From assembly GCA_947593655.1 (NCBI GenBank), contig CANQDS010000013.1, forward strand, positions 1-39,878: 39,878 nucleotides of DNA, read 5' to 3'. The first letter of the stretch is position 1. Each line of letters begins with the position of its first letter. The stretch is from an uncultured Lachnospiraceae bacterium. Its GTDB lineage: Bacteria; Bacillota; Clostridia; Lachnospirales; Lachnospiraceae. Made by a program: the position numbers and the translations under genes. This document shows positions 8,755 through 16,862 of this stretch, piece after piece. A model generated the notes under the pieces. The model saw only the letters and a program-made list of their open reading frames with translations, was not told where the DNA came from and did no database searches.

Positions 8755-8783
8755 TTGACATGGAAAAAAAACTTTTCTATAAT
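8755..8783 (+). promoter_or_regulatory. Sigma-A promoter of thrC
   Basis: A consensus TTGACA (8755-8760) is separated by exactly 17 bases from a consensus TATAAT (8778-8783). The thrC start is 38 bases further on. It should be a strong housekeeping promoter. Confidence 0.9.
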
Positions 8784-8821
8784 GAAAACGAAGAAATAGA
8801 AAGAATGATGAGGTCAGAACA

Positions 8822-10312
8822 ATGGGCGTAATGTATTCAAGTACCAGAAATCAAAAGGAGAAGCTGACGGCTTCTCAGGCAATTTTAAAGGGGCTGGCGG
8901 ACGACGGCGGCTTGTTTGTGCCGGATTCGATCCCGGCGCTGGATGTTTCCATCGATGCGCTTGCAAAGATGTCGTATCAGGAGACGGCTTATGAGGTCAT
9001 GAAGCTGTTTCTCTCTGATTTTACGGAGGCGGAATTAAAGGACTGCATCCGCCGTGCCTATGACAGCAAGTTTGATACGGAAGAGATCGCGCCGCTGGTA
9101 CAGGCGGACGGAGCCTATTATCTGGAATTATTCCACGGCGCTACGATCGCGTTTAAGGATATGGCGCTTTCCATTCTGCCTCATCTTCTGACGACGGCGG
9201 CGAAGAAAAACCAGGTAGAGAATGACATCGTTATCCTCACTGCGACTTCCGGCGATACGGGAAAAGCGGCGCTTGCCGGTTTCGCTGGGGTAGAAGGCAC
9301 GAAGATCATCGTTTTTTATCCGAAGAACGGCGTCAGCCCGATTCAGGAGAAGCAGATGGTTACGCAGAAGGGCAGCAATACGTTTGTGGTCGGCATTAAT
9401 GGGAATTTTGACGAAGCGCAGACCGGGGTTAAGCAGATGTTTTCCGATAAGGAGCTGGCGAAAGAGCTGGCACAGGCGGGCTATCAGTTTTCTTCCGCCA
9501 ATTCCATCAACATCGGCAGACTGGTTCCGCAGATCGTCTATTATGTCTATGCTTATGCGAAACTGTATGAAAACGGCGCAATCGGCAGGGATGAGAAGAT
9601 CAATGTCGTTGTTCCGACCGGGAATTTCGGAAATATTCTGGCCGCATTTTATGCAAAAAACATGGGACTTCCGATCGGGAAGCTGATCTGCGCCTCCAAC
9701 GAGAACAAGGTTTTATTTGATTTCTTCCGGACAGGCGCGTATGACAGAAACCGTGCGTTTATCCTGACCAGTTCCCCGTCGATGGATATTCTGATCTCCT
9801 CCAATCTGGAGCGGCTGATCTACTGGATTTCCGGAAATGACGCGGAAAAGAACGCACAGCTGATGAAAGCGCTTTCCGAAACCGGAAAATACGAGATCAC
9901 CGGAGAGATGCGGGCGCAGCTGGACGGTTTTTACGGAAATTATGCCGATGAGGCGGAAACGGCACAGGAGATCGCAAGGCTTTATGCGGACACGGGATAT
10001 GTGATCGATACGCATACGGCCGTGGCTTCCGGCGTTTACCGGAAGTACCGGAAGGAAACCGGCGACGAAGAGACGAAAACGGTGATTGCTTCCACCGCAA
10101 GCCCATTTAAATTTACGCGAAGCGTGTTAAACGCGATCGATCCGAAGTACGATTCCATGACTGATTTTGAACTGGCGGACGAACTGAGCCGGATCGGAAA
10201 TGTCGCGGTGCCGCGGGCTATCGAAGAGATCCGGAATGCCCCAGTGGTTCACGATACGGTCTGCGAAGCGGGGGAGATGCAGGCCACGGTGAAACGGTTT
10301 CTTGGAATATAA
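8822..10312 (+). CDS. thrC: Threonine synthase
   Basis: This PLP enzyme converts O-phospho-homoserine to threonine and phosphate in the cytoplasm, the last step of threonine synthesis. It has 496 residues and is of the longer class with its own N-terminal domain (MYSSTRN, then GLADDGGLFVP). The PLP lysine lies in GATIAFKDMA at about residue 112. The phosphate and cofactor-binding loop TATSGDTGKAAL and the VVPTGNFGN motif are intact. An in-frame ATG nine bases later is an alternative start; AGG at 8811-8813 fits the first better. The gene is alone behind its own promoter. No threonine leader peptide or T-box was seen in the upstream region. Confidence 0.95.
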   Translation: MGVMYSSTRNQKEKLTASQAILKGLADDGGLFVPDSIPALDVSIDALAKMSYQETAYEVMKLFLSDFTEAELKDCIRRAYDSKFDTEEIAPLVQADGAYYLELFHGATIAFKDMALSILPHLLTTAAKKNQVENDIVILTATSGDTGKAALAGFAGVEGTKIIVFYPKNGVSPIQEKQMVTQKGSNTFVVGINGNFDEAQTGVKQMFSDKELAKELAQAGYQFSSANSINIGRLVPQIVYYVYAYAKLYENGAIGRDEKINVVVPTGNFGNILAAFYAKNMGLPIGKLICASNENKVLFDFFRTGAYDRNRAFILTSSPSMDILISSNLERLIYWISGNDAEKNAQLMKALSETGKYEITGEMRAQLDGFYGNYADEAETAQEIARLYADTGYVIDTHTAVASGVYRKYRKETGDEETKTVIASTASPFKFTRSVLNAIDPKYDSMTDFELADELSRIGNVAVPRAIEEIRNAPVVHDTVCEAGEMQATVKRFLGI

Positions 10313-10464
10313 ATGTTTTTTACATATTTCTGAATAAAACTGTTTTTCCGAAAAAATTGTCAGATTTTTCCAGGATAAGTATTCAGAATAGTCTTAAACT
10401 TTCCGATATAAAAATATGAAAGTGTAGTTAGGCTGGTTTTTACTGGTTATGGGGGGAATGCAGA

Positions 10465-12011
10465 ATGGTTGTTTCACACAATATCAGCGCGATGAACGCG
10501 CAGAGACAGCTGGGCGGAACGGAAATGAAAAAGGGAAAAGACGCGGAGAAGCTCTCATCCGGCTATAAAGTTAATGGGGGGGAGACGACGCTGCAGGGTT
10601 AGCAATCTCTGAGAAGATGCGCAAACAGGTCAAGGGCCTGAACCGGGCTTCCACGAATGCACAGGACGGGATTTCTATGGTTCAGATCGCGGACGGCGCT
10701 ATGGCTGAGGTCAACGATATGTTAAACCGGTGCGTGGAACTGGCGGTACATGCTGCGAACGGAACGCTGTCTTCTTCGGACAGGCTGGCGATCCAGAATG
10801 AGGTCGACCAGATCAAGACGGAGATCGACGGGATCAGCGAGCGGACGAAATTCAATGAGATCAAGGTTTTGAAATCAGATGCGTCATCGTTTGAAGTTTA
10901 TAAGGCAGGCGATGATGTCGTGTATCATGGCGGACTGCCGAAGTGCGTTACAGTGCAGGAAATCGATAACGGAACTAATTATATGTCAAGCACCTGGAAA
11001 ACGACGGAAACGGTATTGTTGAATTATACGGATACTTCCGGAGTAGCAAAGACGACGGACTGGTCTGCTAAAGTTACTCATGCGGCAGCTTTTGTAGATT
11101 TCAGCAGATTTACGGGAACTCAGGATCAGATAGCGGATTTGATCGGAAAAGGCTTCTACTTTACTTGCTGTACCTGTGATAATCATTACAGCATCGAGTT
11201 TGCGGATTCCGATACAAACACAATGGAACGAAGCGGCAGTCATTATATTTATAAAGTCGGCGTGCGCGGAGCAAAGACGGCGGAGGATTTGATCAACCGG
11301 ATTCTGGATGCGACCAAAAATTCCTCAAACAAACCGGGAAATCCTCAGAATCATTATACGAAGCTGATGCAGGATCCCGATAATCCAAGTACATTGGTTA
11401 TTTACGATGACCGGAGACTTAGGAATACAGACTTTACAGATTGGCAGAGCTCGCTCCCGTCTGACGCTGATCCTTCGTCGGCGCAAGTAAGAGCACAAAA
11501 CTTAACCAATGCAAACTCCGTGGTAGGACCGGATCCGTGGTCAAGGCGGGGAATTATCGGACCGGGCGTTGCGCGGGCGAATCAGGTCTATGACCATACC
11601 GAATACGCAAATTTCCGCGATCAGGTTGCTTTGCAGATCGGAGCGGACACGGGAAATCAAATGATAATTAAACTTCCGGCTATTTCCGCAAAGATTTTGG
11701 GGATTGCAGATGTCAGCCTTATGACAGAAGATAAGGCGACGAATGCCATTGAAATTTTTAAAGACGCGGGAACCTATGTGAGCGCGGAACGCAGCCGCAT
11801 GGGCGCGTATCAGAACGGCCTGGAACACACGATCAAGAATCTGGATAATACTGTCGAAAATACGACGGCTGCGGAGTCGCGCATCCGGGATACGGATATG
11901 GCGGAGATGATCATGAAGTATTTAAAAGACAGTATTCTGTCGCAGTCCGGAGAGGCTATGCTGGCACAGGCCAATAGCAGTACGGAGAGCGTGCTTACTT
12001 TCCTGCGGTAG
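10465..12011 (+). pseudogene. Flagellin gene interrupted by a frameshift at a G7 run (possibly phase-variable, off state)
   Basis: Translation from ATG 10465 gives a flagellin N-terminus (VVSHNISAMNAQRQLGG, then EKLSSGYKVN). The frame shifts at seven G (10576-10582) and stops at 10602 after 45 codons. The next frame continues with DDAAGLAISEKMRKQVKG and stays open to 12011. It includes the conserved STNAQDGISMVQ region, a variable central part of about 230 residues, and the conserved end AESRIRDTDMAEM, then LAQANSSTESVLTFLR. Eight G would join both parts as NGGGDDAAGLA, giving a 515-residue flagellin. The usual residues at this site are NRAGDD or NRAADD, so the conserved Arg is already lost. 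The ribosome site is also a G run (G6, 10451-10456). Alternatives are a fixed pseudogene or a sequencing error. Confidence 0.85.
10576..10582 (+). repeat. G7 homopolymer at the flagellin frameshift
   Basis: Seven consecutive G follow AAT (Asn37) and precede AGACGACGCT. One more G restores the flagellin frame exactly. Runs of this kind are mutation hot spots through slipped-strand pairing and are used elsewhere as on/off switches of surface genes. Confidence 0.85.
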
Positions 12012-12101
12012 GCAAATAAATTTCCCTCAGGCCTCTGCGGAAACGCATGCACACTTGAGGACGTTTTGTTAAAAAGAGAATTGACTAGGGAACAGAAAAA
12101 A

Positions 12102-12147
12102 CTGCCGCTTCACGAATTTTCATTCAATGAAGCGGCAGCCTCTTTTT
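12102..12147. terminator. Bidirectional terminator between flagellin and cheX-like genes
   Basis: A perfect 11-bp stem, CTGCCGCTTCA (12102-12112) with TGAAGCGGCAG (12128-12138), is flanked by AAAAA on the left and CCTCTTTTT on the right. It fits both convergent transcripts. Confidence 0.85.
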
Positions 12148-12158
12148 GATAAAAACGT

Positions 12159-13055
12159 CTATTCACACGTTTTCACGACTTCATATAAAAAGTGTACGAT
12201 TCCGAAAGAATAGAGCATCGGGAAATGGTAAGTCCTGTGTTCAAATTCCACGATCGGATCGTCAATGGCTTCCGGGGCGGAAATCTTAAGCTCGAGGGAA
12301 GAATCGTTGGAAACATTCACAATGAAAAGGCCGTTGTGAAGATTCAGGAAATCTTCCATGGAAGCGCGTACATATTCATCATATTCGGTAAAGGTATCGC
12401 CGACATAACGCGAAGCAAATGCGATCGCCGTCTCTTCGTCCATATTGATATAAGATGCGATCTCGTACTCGCCGATCACGCGCTGGCGGATACAGCACTC
12501 CACCGGAAACGCATCGCATTCCTCGGAGGTAAGAGGAGTAAAGTCCTCGCCCACGAAACGGATGAAATTGTTGAACAAAAGCTCCAGATACATGTGGCCG
12601 TAGTGGGAGAGCGGCGTCTCGGACATAATAAAGAAGTTATCCAGCAGCTTCATGATATTATCATGGCTGTCCTGCGTCATATCCAGATCGATCAGCTCAT
12701 TCTGGGAACGATAATCCGCGATGATGTTTTCCAGATCAGAATTGGTAAGGATCCCCTCATCCACAAGAACCTGTCCCAGAAGCAGGAAATCCGGGCTCTG
12801 CGAGCGCAAAAGCTCCAGCACCTGATCATTGGTCAGGTAGCCCATATCGATGGCCAGCTCCCCGAACTTCTTATCTTCATGAGTCTGCTGGATGATCGTC
12901 TGGTCAACCTCGGATGCGGTCATATAGCCTGCGTGGATCGCAAGCGTGCCGAGCCTCATATGTTCATTCGACTGTTTCTGCATGGCAGAAAACAACTGCT
13001 CATTGGTAACATAACCTTTTGAGAGCAGATAATTCCCGAAAAATTGCGTATACAT
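12159..13055 (-). CDS. CheX-like chemotaxis protein with four N-terminal MshEN-like repeats
   Basis: This is a 298-residue cytoplasmic protein. Residues 1-115 contain four repeats of the xLGxxLxxxGxxTxxxLxxxxxxQ type. Their first glycines are at 7, 36, 65 and 94, exactly 29 residues apart, and the second at 14, 43, 72 and 101. This matches the MshEN motif of GspE/PilB N-domains, which in some proteins binds c-di-GMP. The repeat with RLG is at 34-36. The C-terminal part resembles CheX/CheC: D235-F-L-N238-L-H-N-G242 fits the (D/E)xxNxxxG phosphatase signature. CheX removes phosphate from CheY-P. It follows the receiver gene after three bases and shares its message, so the receiver is the likely partner. 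Ligand binding and activity are inferred. Confidence 0.8.
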   Translation of the reverse strand: MYTQFFGNYLLSKGYVTNEQLFSAMQKQSNEHMRLGTLAIHAGYMTASEVDQTIIQQTHEDKKFGELAIDMGYLTNDQVLELLRSQSPDFLLLGQVLVDEGILTNSDLENIIADYRSQNELIDLDMTQDSHDNIMKLLDNFFIMSETPLSHYGHMYLELLFNNFIRFVGEDFTPLTSEECDAFPVECCIRQRVIGEYEIASYINMDEETAIAFASRYVGDTFTEYDEYVRASMEDFLNLHNGLFIVNVSNDSSLELKISAPEAIDDPIVEFEHRTYHFPMLYSFGIVHFLYEVVKTCE

Positions 13056-13058
13056 AGT

Positions 13059-13436
13059 TTATCTCCTCTCTAGAAATGCCGTTACAACCTTGATTACCTG
13101 ATCTTTGTCAATTGGTTTCTGGATGAAATCCTTAGCGCCCGCCTCCAATGCACATTTCAGCTGGGACTGTGTGCCGACAGAAGATGCGATGATGATCTCT
13201 GCCTTCGGATCGTATGCCATGATCTCCTGAATTGCGATATTGCCGTCCTTCTCCGGCATAACGATGTCAAGAAATACAAGATCTGGTTTCTCTTCTTTAT
13301 ATTTATCAATTGCCGCCTGTCCATTGGAAGCCTCCACAAAAGTTGGCGTTCCCAGTGATGAAATGATGTCCTTCAGCTGTTTTCTAGCCAAAATGGAATC
13401 GTCACTGATTAAAATTTTTGCCTCGTCGATCTTCAT
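13059..13436 (-). CDS. CheY-like stand-alone response regulator receiver
   Basis: This is a 125-residue single receiver domain with no output domain. The acidic pocket is D12 and D13, the phospho-acceptor is D57 (FLDIVMP), the switch residue is S85 or S86 (IIASS), and the conserved lysine is K107 (IQKPI). All are intact, so it should be phosphorylated by a histidine kinase such as CheA, which is not in the window. AAGGAG precedes the ATG. It is the first gene of the operon with the CheX-like protein, whose ribosome site lies in its 3' end. Position opposite a flagellin gene suggests a role in motility, but it could also serve another signalling pathway. Confidence 0.93.
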   Translation of the reverse strand: MKIDEAKILISDDSILARKQLKDIISSLGTPTFVEASNGQAAIDKYKEEKPDLVFLDIVMPEKDGNIAIQEIMAYDPKAEIIIASSVGTQSQLKCALEAGAKDFIQKPIDKDQVIKVVTAFLERR

Positions 13437-13545
13437 TATGGTAACTCCTTCATTTAATAGATAATTTTATCTTACACTAAATCAGAATTGAAATCAATCT
13501 TTTGTTTTGAAAAAATGCCATTTTTATTATGAAAGATGATTTTTC

Positions 13546-13573
13546 TTGCCAAAAGACGGTATAAGGGTATACA
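13546..13573 (+). promoter_or_regulatory. Probable sigma-A promoter upstream of a small membrane protein gene
   Basis: TTGCCA (13546-13551) is followed after 16 bases by TATACA (13568-13573), or after 17 by ATACAA. The rest of 13437-13660 shows no gene or clear structure. Confidence 0.5.
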
Positions 13574-13660
13574 ATAGTACAATTAAGCGGGCACACCCTG
13601 CATCGGGCGGATCCGCTCTGCACCGAAAACGGGAAAAACTAGTAGGAGGGATCCGGGAAA

Positions 13661-13990
13661 ATGATACTGTTTATGGATATCGCGATCGCGCTTCTGGGGA
13701 TTTACATGGATGTTACGGCCGTCTGGATGATGGCGTCGAAGAAGGTCAGCCGCATGGTGCTGGCGGAGGAAGAGTGGAAAAAATGCAGGGATCCGGAAGG
13801 ATTTTCCGCGTATTTTGCCCCGCGGATGCTCATTTTTTCCCTTGTCATCACGGCGGTCGGGGGCGTGCGGATCCTCTGCGATACCGTGCTTTCGATCGGG
13901 AATTGGAGCCTACTGGTGCTGGCGGTGTTTCTGGCGGCGTTTTTTCTCTTTGTCGAGCAGCTGCGCAGGGCGAAGGAGAAGTTCTGCTGA
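13661..13990 (+). CDS. Small membrane protein of unknown function
   Basis: This 109-residue protein has three predicted membrane segments, at about 1-24, 54-77 and 80-101, joined by a short charged loop (EEEWKKCRDPEG). It ends in a basic tail (RRAKEKFC). The arrangement resembles the small three-helix DUF3784/SdpI-like proteins of Firmicutes, but I cannot place it firmly. AGGAGG at 13644-13649 supports the ATG. A copy of the 36-bp palindromic element starts immediately after its stop codon and may act as its 3' end. Confidence 0.75.
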   Translation: MILFMDIAIALLGIYMDVTAVWMMASKKVSRMVLAEEEWKKCRDPEGFSAYFAPRMLIFSLVITAVGGVRILCDTVLSIGNWSLLVLAVFLAAFFLFVEQLRRAKEKFC

Positions 13991-14026
13991 CGGTAACAGT
14001 TCAGCCTTCCGGCTTCACAGTTACGG
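13991..14026 (-). repeat. 36-bp dispersed palindromic element, copy 2 (inverted)
   Basis: This is the reverse complement of 8693-8728 with 35 of 36 bases identical. It starts one base after the stop of the small membrane protein gene and precedes the pckA promoter. The two copies are 5.3 kb apart, both shortly before a consensus TTGACA promoter. Confidence 0.8.
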
Positions 14027-14049
14027 ACGATACTTTTTTGCAAAAAAGA

Positions 14050-14077
14050 TTGACAAAAACGCTACTTAGTGTATGAT
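14050..14077 (+). promoter_or_regulatory. Sigma-A promoter of pckA
   Basis: TTGACA (14050-14055) and TATGAT (14072-14077) are separated by 16 bases. The pckA ATG is 55 bases downstream, with AAGGAGG at 14119-14125. Confidence 0.8.
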
Positions 14078-14132
14078 TATGGAGTATATGTTTTTGGTAT
14101 AAGCAACAATAATTATAGAAGGAGGTTTTTTT

Positions 14133-15848
14133 ATGGCAACAAAGGCATATTATCCGCTCAATGAGATCGGAGCGGGAAAAGTCGGTTTTTCCAAGACGCG
14201 CTCGATCATTGAAGCGCCGTTTTACGGAAACAATGTTGTGAAAGTCAATACGTTGAAGGAGGCATACGAACTGGCGAAGAATTCGCCGGGCACGATCGTA
14301 ACCGATATGCCGATCAAAGACGGAGAGACATTTGGATTAGAGAAAGATGCAAAGGTTCTGCTGTTCAACGACGGCGCAGTTACCGGACGTTATGCGGCGG
14401 CGCGCCGGATCAAGGGCGAGCCGGGCGTAGATTCCGCGAAGCTGGATAAGGTGATCATGGATGCGGTTTACGAGACGCGCTGGAAGACCATGTACCATGC
14501 GGAGTGCTTTATCGGCCTGGATCCGGAATTTATGGTAAAAGCGCATCTTTTGATTCCGGAAGGCGAGGAGAATATCCTTTACAACTGGATGCTGAACTTC
14601 CAGTATATGTCCGATGAATATGTGAAGATGTATAAGAATTCCAAGATGATCGGCGACGGAAACGAGCCGGATATCTACATCTTTTCCGATCCTCAGTGGG
14701 CTCCGCACGATGCGCCGGACGTTGATTACAGCTGCTTAAGCGATCCGCTGACGCTCTGCTATTTTGACACCGACCAGAACTGCGCGGCGATCCTCGGAAT
14801 GAGATATTTCGGAGAGCATAAGAAGGGAACGCTGACTATGGCGTGGGCGCTGGCGAACAGAAACGGCTATGCAGCCTGCCACGGCGGACAGAAGGAATAT
14901 ACGCTGGACGACGGCTCCAAGTTCGTAGCTTCCGTTTACGGACTGTCCGGATCCGGCAAGTCCACCCTGACTCATGCAAAGCACGGCGGCAAATATCCTT
15001 CCATCAAGGTGCTTCATGATGATGCGTTCATCATCAATACCGATACCTGCGCATCCATCGCTTTAGAGCCGACTTATTTTGACAAGACGGCGGATTATCC
15101 GACCGGCTGCCCGGACAATGAATATCTGCTGACCGCCCAGAACTGTTCCGCAACGATGGACAGCGAAGGCAAGATCCAGCTGGTAACGGAAGATATCCGC
15201 AATGGAAACGGCCGTGCGATCAAGTCCAAACTGTGGTCGCCGAACCGCGTAGACAAGATCGAGGCTCCGGTCAATGCGATCTTCTGGATCATGAAGGATC
15301 CGACCATTCCGCCGGTTGTGAAGTTGAAAGGCGCGGCGCTTGCTTCCGTCATGGGCGCAACGCTTGCAACCAAGACTTCTACCGCAGAGCGCGTAGCGGC
15401 TGGAACCGACTTAAACGCACTCCGCATCGTGCCGTATGCGAATCCGTTCCGTACCTATCCGCTGGCAAACGACTACAAGAAGTTTAAGAAGCTGGTAGAG
15501 GAAAAGAATGTAGACTGCTACATCGTAAACACCGGCGACTTTATGGGAACGAAGTGCCAGAAGGAAGATACGCTCGGAATCCTCGAGACGATTGTCGAAG
15601 GCAAGGCGAAGTTCGAGAAGTGGGGACCGTTTGAGGATATCGAGATCATGACAGACTGGTCCGGAAAGACCGCGGATTTCACGCCGGACTTAAACAACAA
15701 GGAATATGTGGCAGCGTTAAAGAGTGCAATGGAGAACCGTATGAATGCGGTGGAAGGCTTTGCAGAGAAGAAGGAAGGCTATGATAAGCTTCCGGATGAA
15801 GCGCTGGACGCGATCAAGAAGTTAGTAGACGAGATTTCGTCGCTTTAA
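14133..15848 (+). CDS. pckA: Phosphoenolpyruvate carboxykinase (ATP)
   Basis: The enzyme interconverts oxaloacetate plus ATP with PEP, CO2 and ADP in the cytoplasm. In gut anaerobes it often runs towards oxaloacetate and conserves energy. At 571 residues it is somewhat longer than the usual 520-540 of the ATP family. The nucleotide-binding P-loop is GLSGSGKST at about residues 269-277. A metal- and substrate-binding region with HDDAFIIN follows, and NEYLLTAQNCSAT is visible further on. Codon use is highly biased, consistent with strong expression. It is a single gene between its own promoter and a terminator. Confidence 0.94.
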   Translation: MATKAYYPLNEIGAGKVGFSKTRSIIEAPFYGNNVVKVNTLKEAYELAKNSPGTIVTDMPIKDGETFGLEKDAKVLLFNDGAVTGRYAAARRIKGEPGVDSAKLDKVIMDAVYETRWKTMYHAECFIGLDPEFMVKAHLLIPEGEENILYNWMLNFQYMSDEYVKMYKNSKMIGDGNEPDIYIFSDPQWAPHDAPDVDYSCLSDPLTLCYFDTDQNCAAILGMRYFGEHKKGTLTMAWALANRNGYAACHGGQKEYTLDDGSKFVASVYGLSGSGKSTLTHAKHGGKYPSIKVLHDDAFIINTDTCASIALEPTYFDKTADYPTGCPDNEYLLTAQNCSATMDSEGKIQLVTEDIRNGNGRAIKSKLWSPNRVDKIEAPVNAIFWIMKDPTIPPVVKLKGAALASVMGATLATKTSTAERVAAGTDLNALRIVPYANPFRTYPLANDYKKFKKLVEEKNVDCYIVNTGDFMGTKCQKEDTLGILETIVEGKAKFEKWGPFEDIEIMTDWSGKTADFTPDLNNKEYVAALKSAMENRMNAVEGFAEKKEGYDKLPDEALDAIKKLVDEISSL

Positions 15849-15856
15849 TCAAATGG

Positions 15857-15894
15857 AAAGCAGACACCGGTTTTGCCGGCGGTCTGCTTTTCGA
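15857..15894 (+). terminator. Intrinsic terminator of pckA
   Basis: AAAGCAGAC-A-CCGG pairs with CCGG-CG-GTCTGCTTT around a TTTTG loop and ends in a short T run. It lies eight bases after the pckA stop. Confidence 0.85.
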
Positions 15895-16021
15895 TTTAAC
15901 CTGAGTGGTGAAACATATAGAAACGGCAGTTGCCAATGCGCTGGATGCGAAAAAAGCATGGCTGGAAGCGGCACTCGAGACAGAAATTTAGAAAATAATT
16001 GAAAAAATTTACAAAAAGGAC

Positions 16022-16050
16022 TTGCTTTTTTATAAATCTCATGGTATAGT
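16022..16050 (+). promoter_or_regulatory. Promoter of the tRNA-Glu gene
   Basis: TTGCTT (16022-16027) and TATAGT (16045-16050) are 17 bases apart. The mature tRNA starts eight bases later, the normal transcription start distance. Confidence 0.75.
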
Positions 16051-16057
16051 AATAAAC

Positions 16058-16129
16058 GGTTCGTTGGTCAAGCGGTCAAGACGCCGCCCTCTCACGGCGG
16101 AAACACGGGTTCGATTCCCGTACGAACTG
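16058..16129 (+). tRNA. tRNA-Glu, anticodon CUC
   Basis: The acceptor stem is GGTTCGT with ACGAACT (first pair G-U), followed by discriminator G. The anticodon stem CCGCC/GGCGG holds the loop CTCTCAC, giving anticodon CUC for GAG codons. The T arm is ACGGG-TTCGATT-CCCGT. No CCA is encoded. It is a single tRNA with its own promoter and terminator. Confidence 0.93.
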
Positions 16130-16164
16130 CTGACTGTTTATTATATAACAGCCCAACCCGAAAG

Positions 16165-16197
16165 TCGTTTTCCTAAGTCAGGAAAGCGATTTTTTTA
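16165..16197 (+). terminator. Terminator of the tRNA-Glu transcript
   Basis: TCGTTTTCCT pairs with AGGAAAGCGA (one G-U pair) around a five-base loop and is followed by seven T. Confidence 0.85.
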
Positions 16198-16272
16198 TCC
16201 GAAAAACAGGAGTATATATTTTTATTTTGGAATCAATTGTTAACATGAAAGTTTTGTGAAAGGAGAAAGGAT

Positions 16273-16527
16273 ATGCCTCATATTTTACCAGTATCAGATT
16301 TGCGAAACTATAATGAAGTGTTAAAGAAATGTCAAGTCGGAGAGCCGGTATTTTTGACACAGAACGGCCGGGGGAAATTTGTTGTTCTTGATATTGAAGA
16401 TTATGAGAAAGACAGGGCTGAAAAAAAGCTTCTACAAAAGCTTCAGGAGGCGGAAGAAGCGGTACAGGAAGGGGAAGGCTGGCTTAGTTTCGATGAACTG
16501 AAAGCGGCTATGGGAAAAAGCATATGA
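16273..16527 (+). CDS. Phd/YefM-type antitoxin
   Basis: This 84-residue protein has the Phd/YefM fold signature: an N-terminal HILPVSDLRNYNEVL stretch and PVFLTQNGRGKFVVLDIEDYE, followed by a charged, probably flexible C-terminal helix that would wrap the toxin. It should bind both its toxin and its own promoter and repress the operon. AAAGGAG lies eight bases before the ATG. Its stop overlaps the toxin start by four bases (ATGA), the usual coupling that keeps antitoxin in excess. Confidence 0.9.
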   Translation: MPHILPVSDLRNYNEVLKKCQVGEPVFLTQNGRGKFVVLDIEDYEKDRAEKKLLQKLQEAEEAVQEGEGWLSFDELKAAMGKSI

Positions 16528-16823
16528 TGAAACTTCGGATTAATCCTCTCGTTGCTTCGGACTTAAAAGAAATACGGGACTATATTGCAGAAGACAATGC
16601 AGATTATGCAGCTGGAGTCATCGAGGAAATCTATGAAAAATTTAAGAATCTGCAATTATTTCCTAATATGGGAACTGACCTTTCAAAACGTGTGAGTTTT
16701 TATACAGATTATAAATATGTTGTTTGGAAGGAATATGTAATTATTTATAAGATCGGAAAAGAATTTGTAGAAATATATAGAGTATTAAATCATTATCAAG
16801 ACATTACCGGAATTTTTGAATAA
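16524..16823 (+). CDS. RelE/ParE-family toxin
   Basis: This 99-residue protein has the RelE/ParE pattern: LRINPLVASDLKEIRDYI at the start, a helix pair with GVIEEIYEKFKNL and FPNMGT, then the beta-strands YKYVVWKEYVIIYKI and VEIYRVLNHYQDI. Members either cut mRNA in the ribosome (RelE) or block gyrase (ParE). The RVLNHYQDI ending does not decide between them. A second ATG three bases in is an equally good start. The pair sits between a tRNA gene and the rimP operon, a common landing place for acquired genes. Confidence 0.9.
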   Translation: MMKLRINPLVASDLKEIRDYIAEDNADYAAGVIEEIYEKFKNLQLFPNMGTDLSKRVSFYTDYKYVVWKEYVIIYKIGKEFVEIYRVLNHYQDITGIFE

Positions 16824-16862
16824 ATAATCCATACGAATAGAACAAAACTGGGAAAAAAGTTC

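Noticed and set aside
10380-10440. Sigma-28 flagellar promoter upstream of the flagellin gene
   Set aside because: CCGATAT near 10407 resembles the -10 box, but no TAAA lies 15 bases upstream, so it is not supported.
12192-13022. A 276-codon open frame on the plus strand opposite the cheX-like gene
   Set aside because: It is a mirror of the strongly supported minus-strand gene, has no ribosome site and encodes no recognisable protein.
15905-15991. A 28-codon frame (GTG start, KHIETAVANALDAKKAW) between pckA and tRNA-Glu
   Set aside because: It has no ribosome site and no promoter, and lies just after a terminator. It may be a gene remnant but is too short to support.
16130-16860. Integrative element attached at tRNA-Glu
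   Set aside because: No integrase and no repeat of the tRNA 3' end were found downstream.
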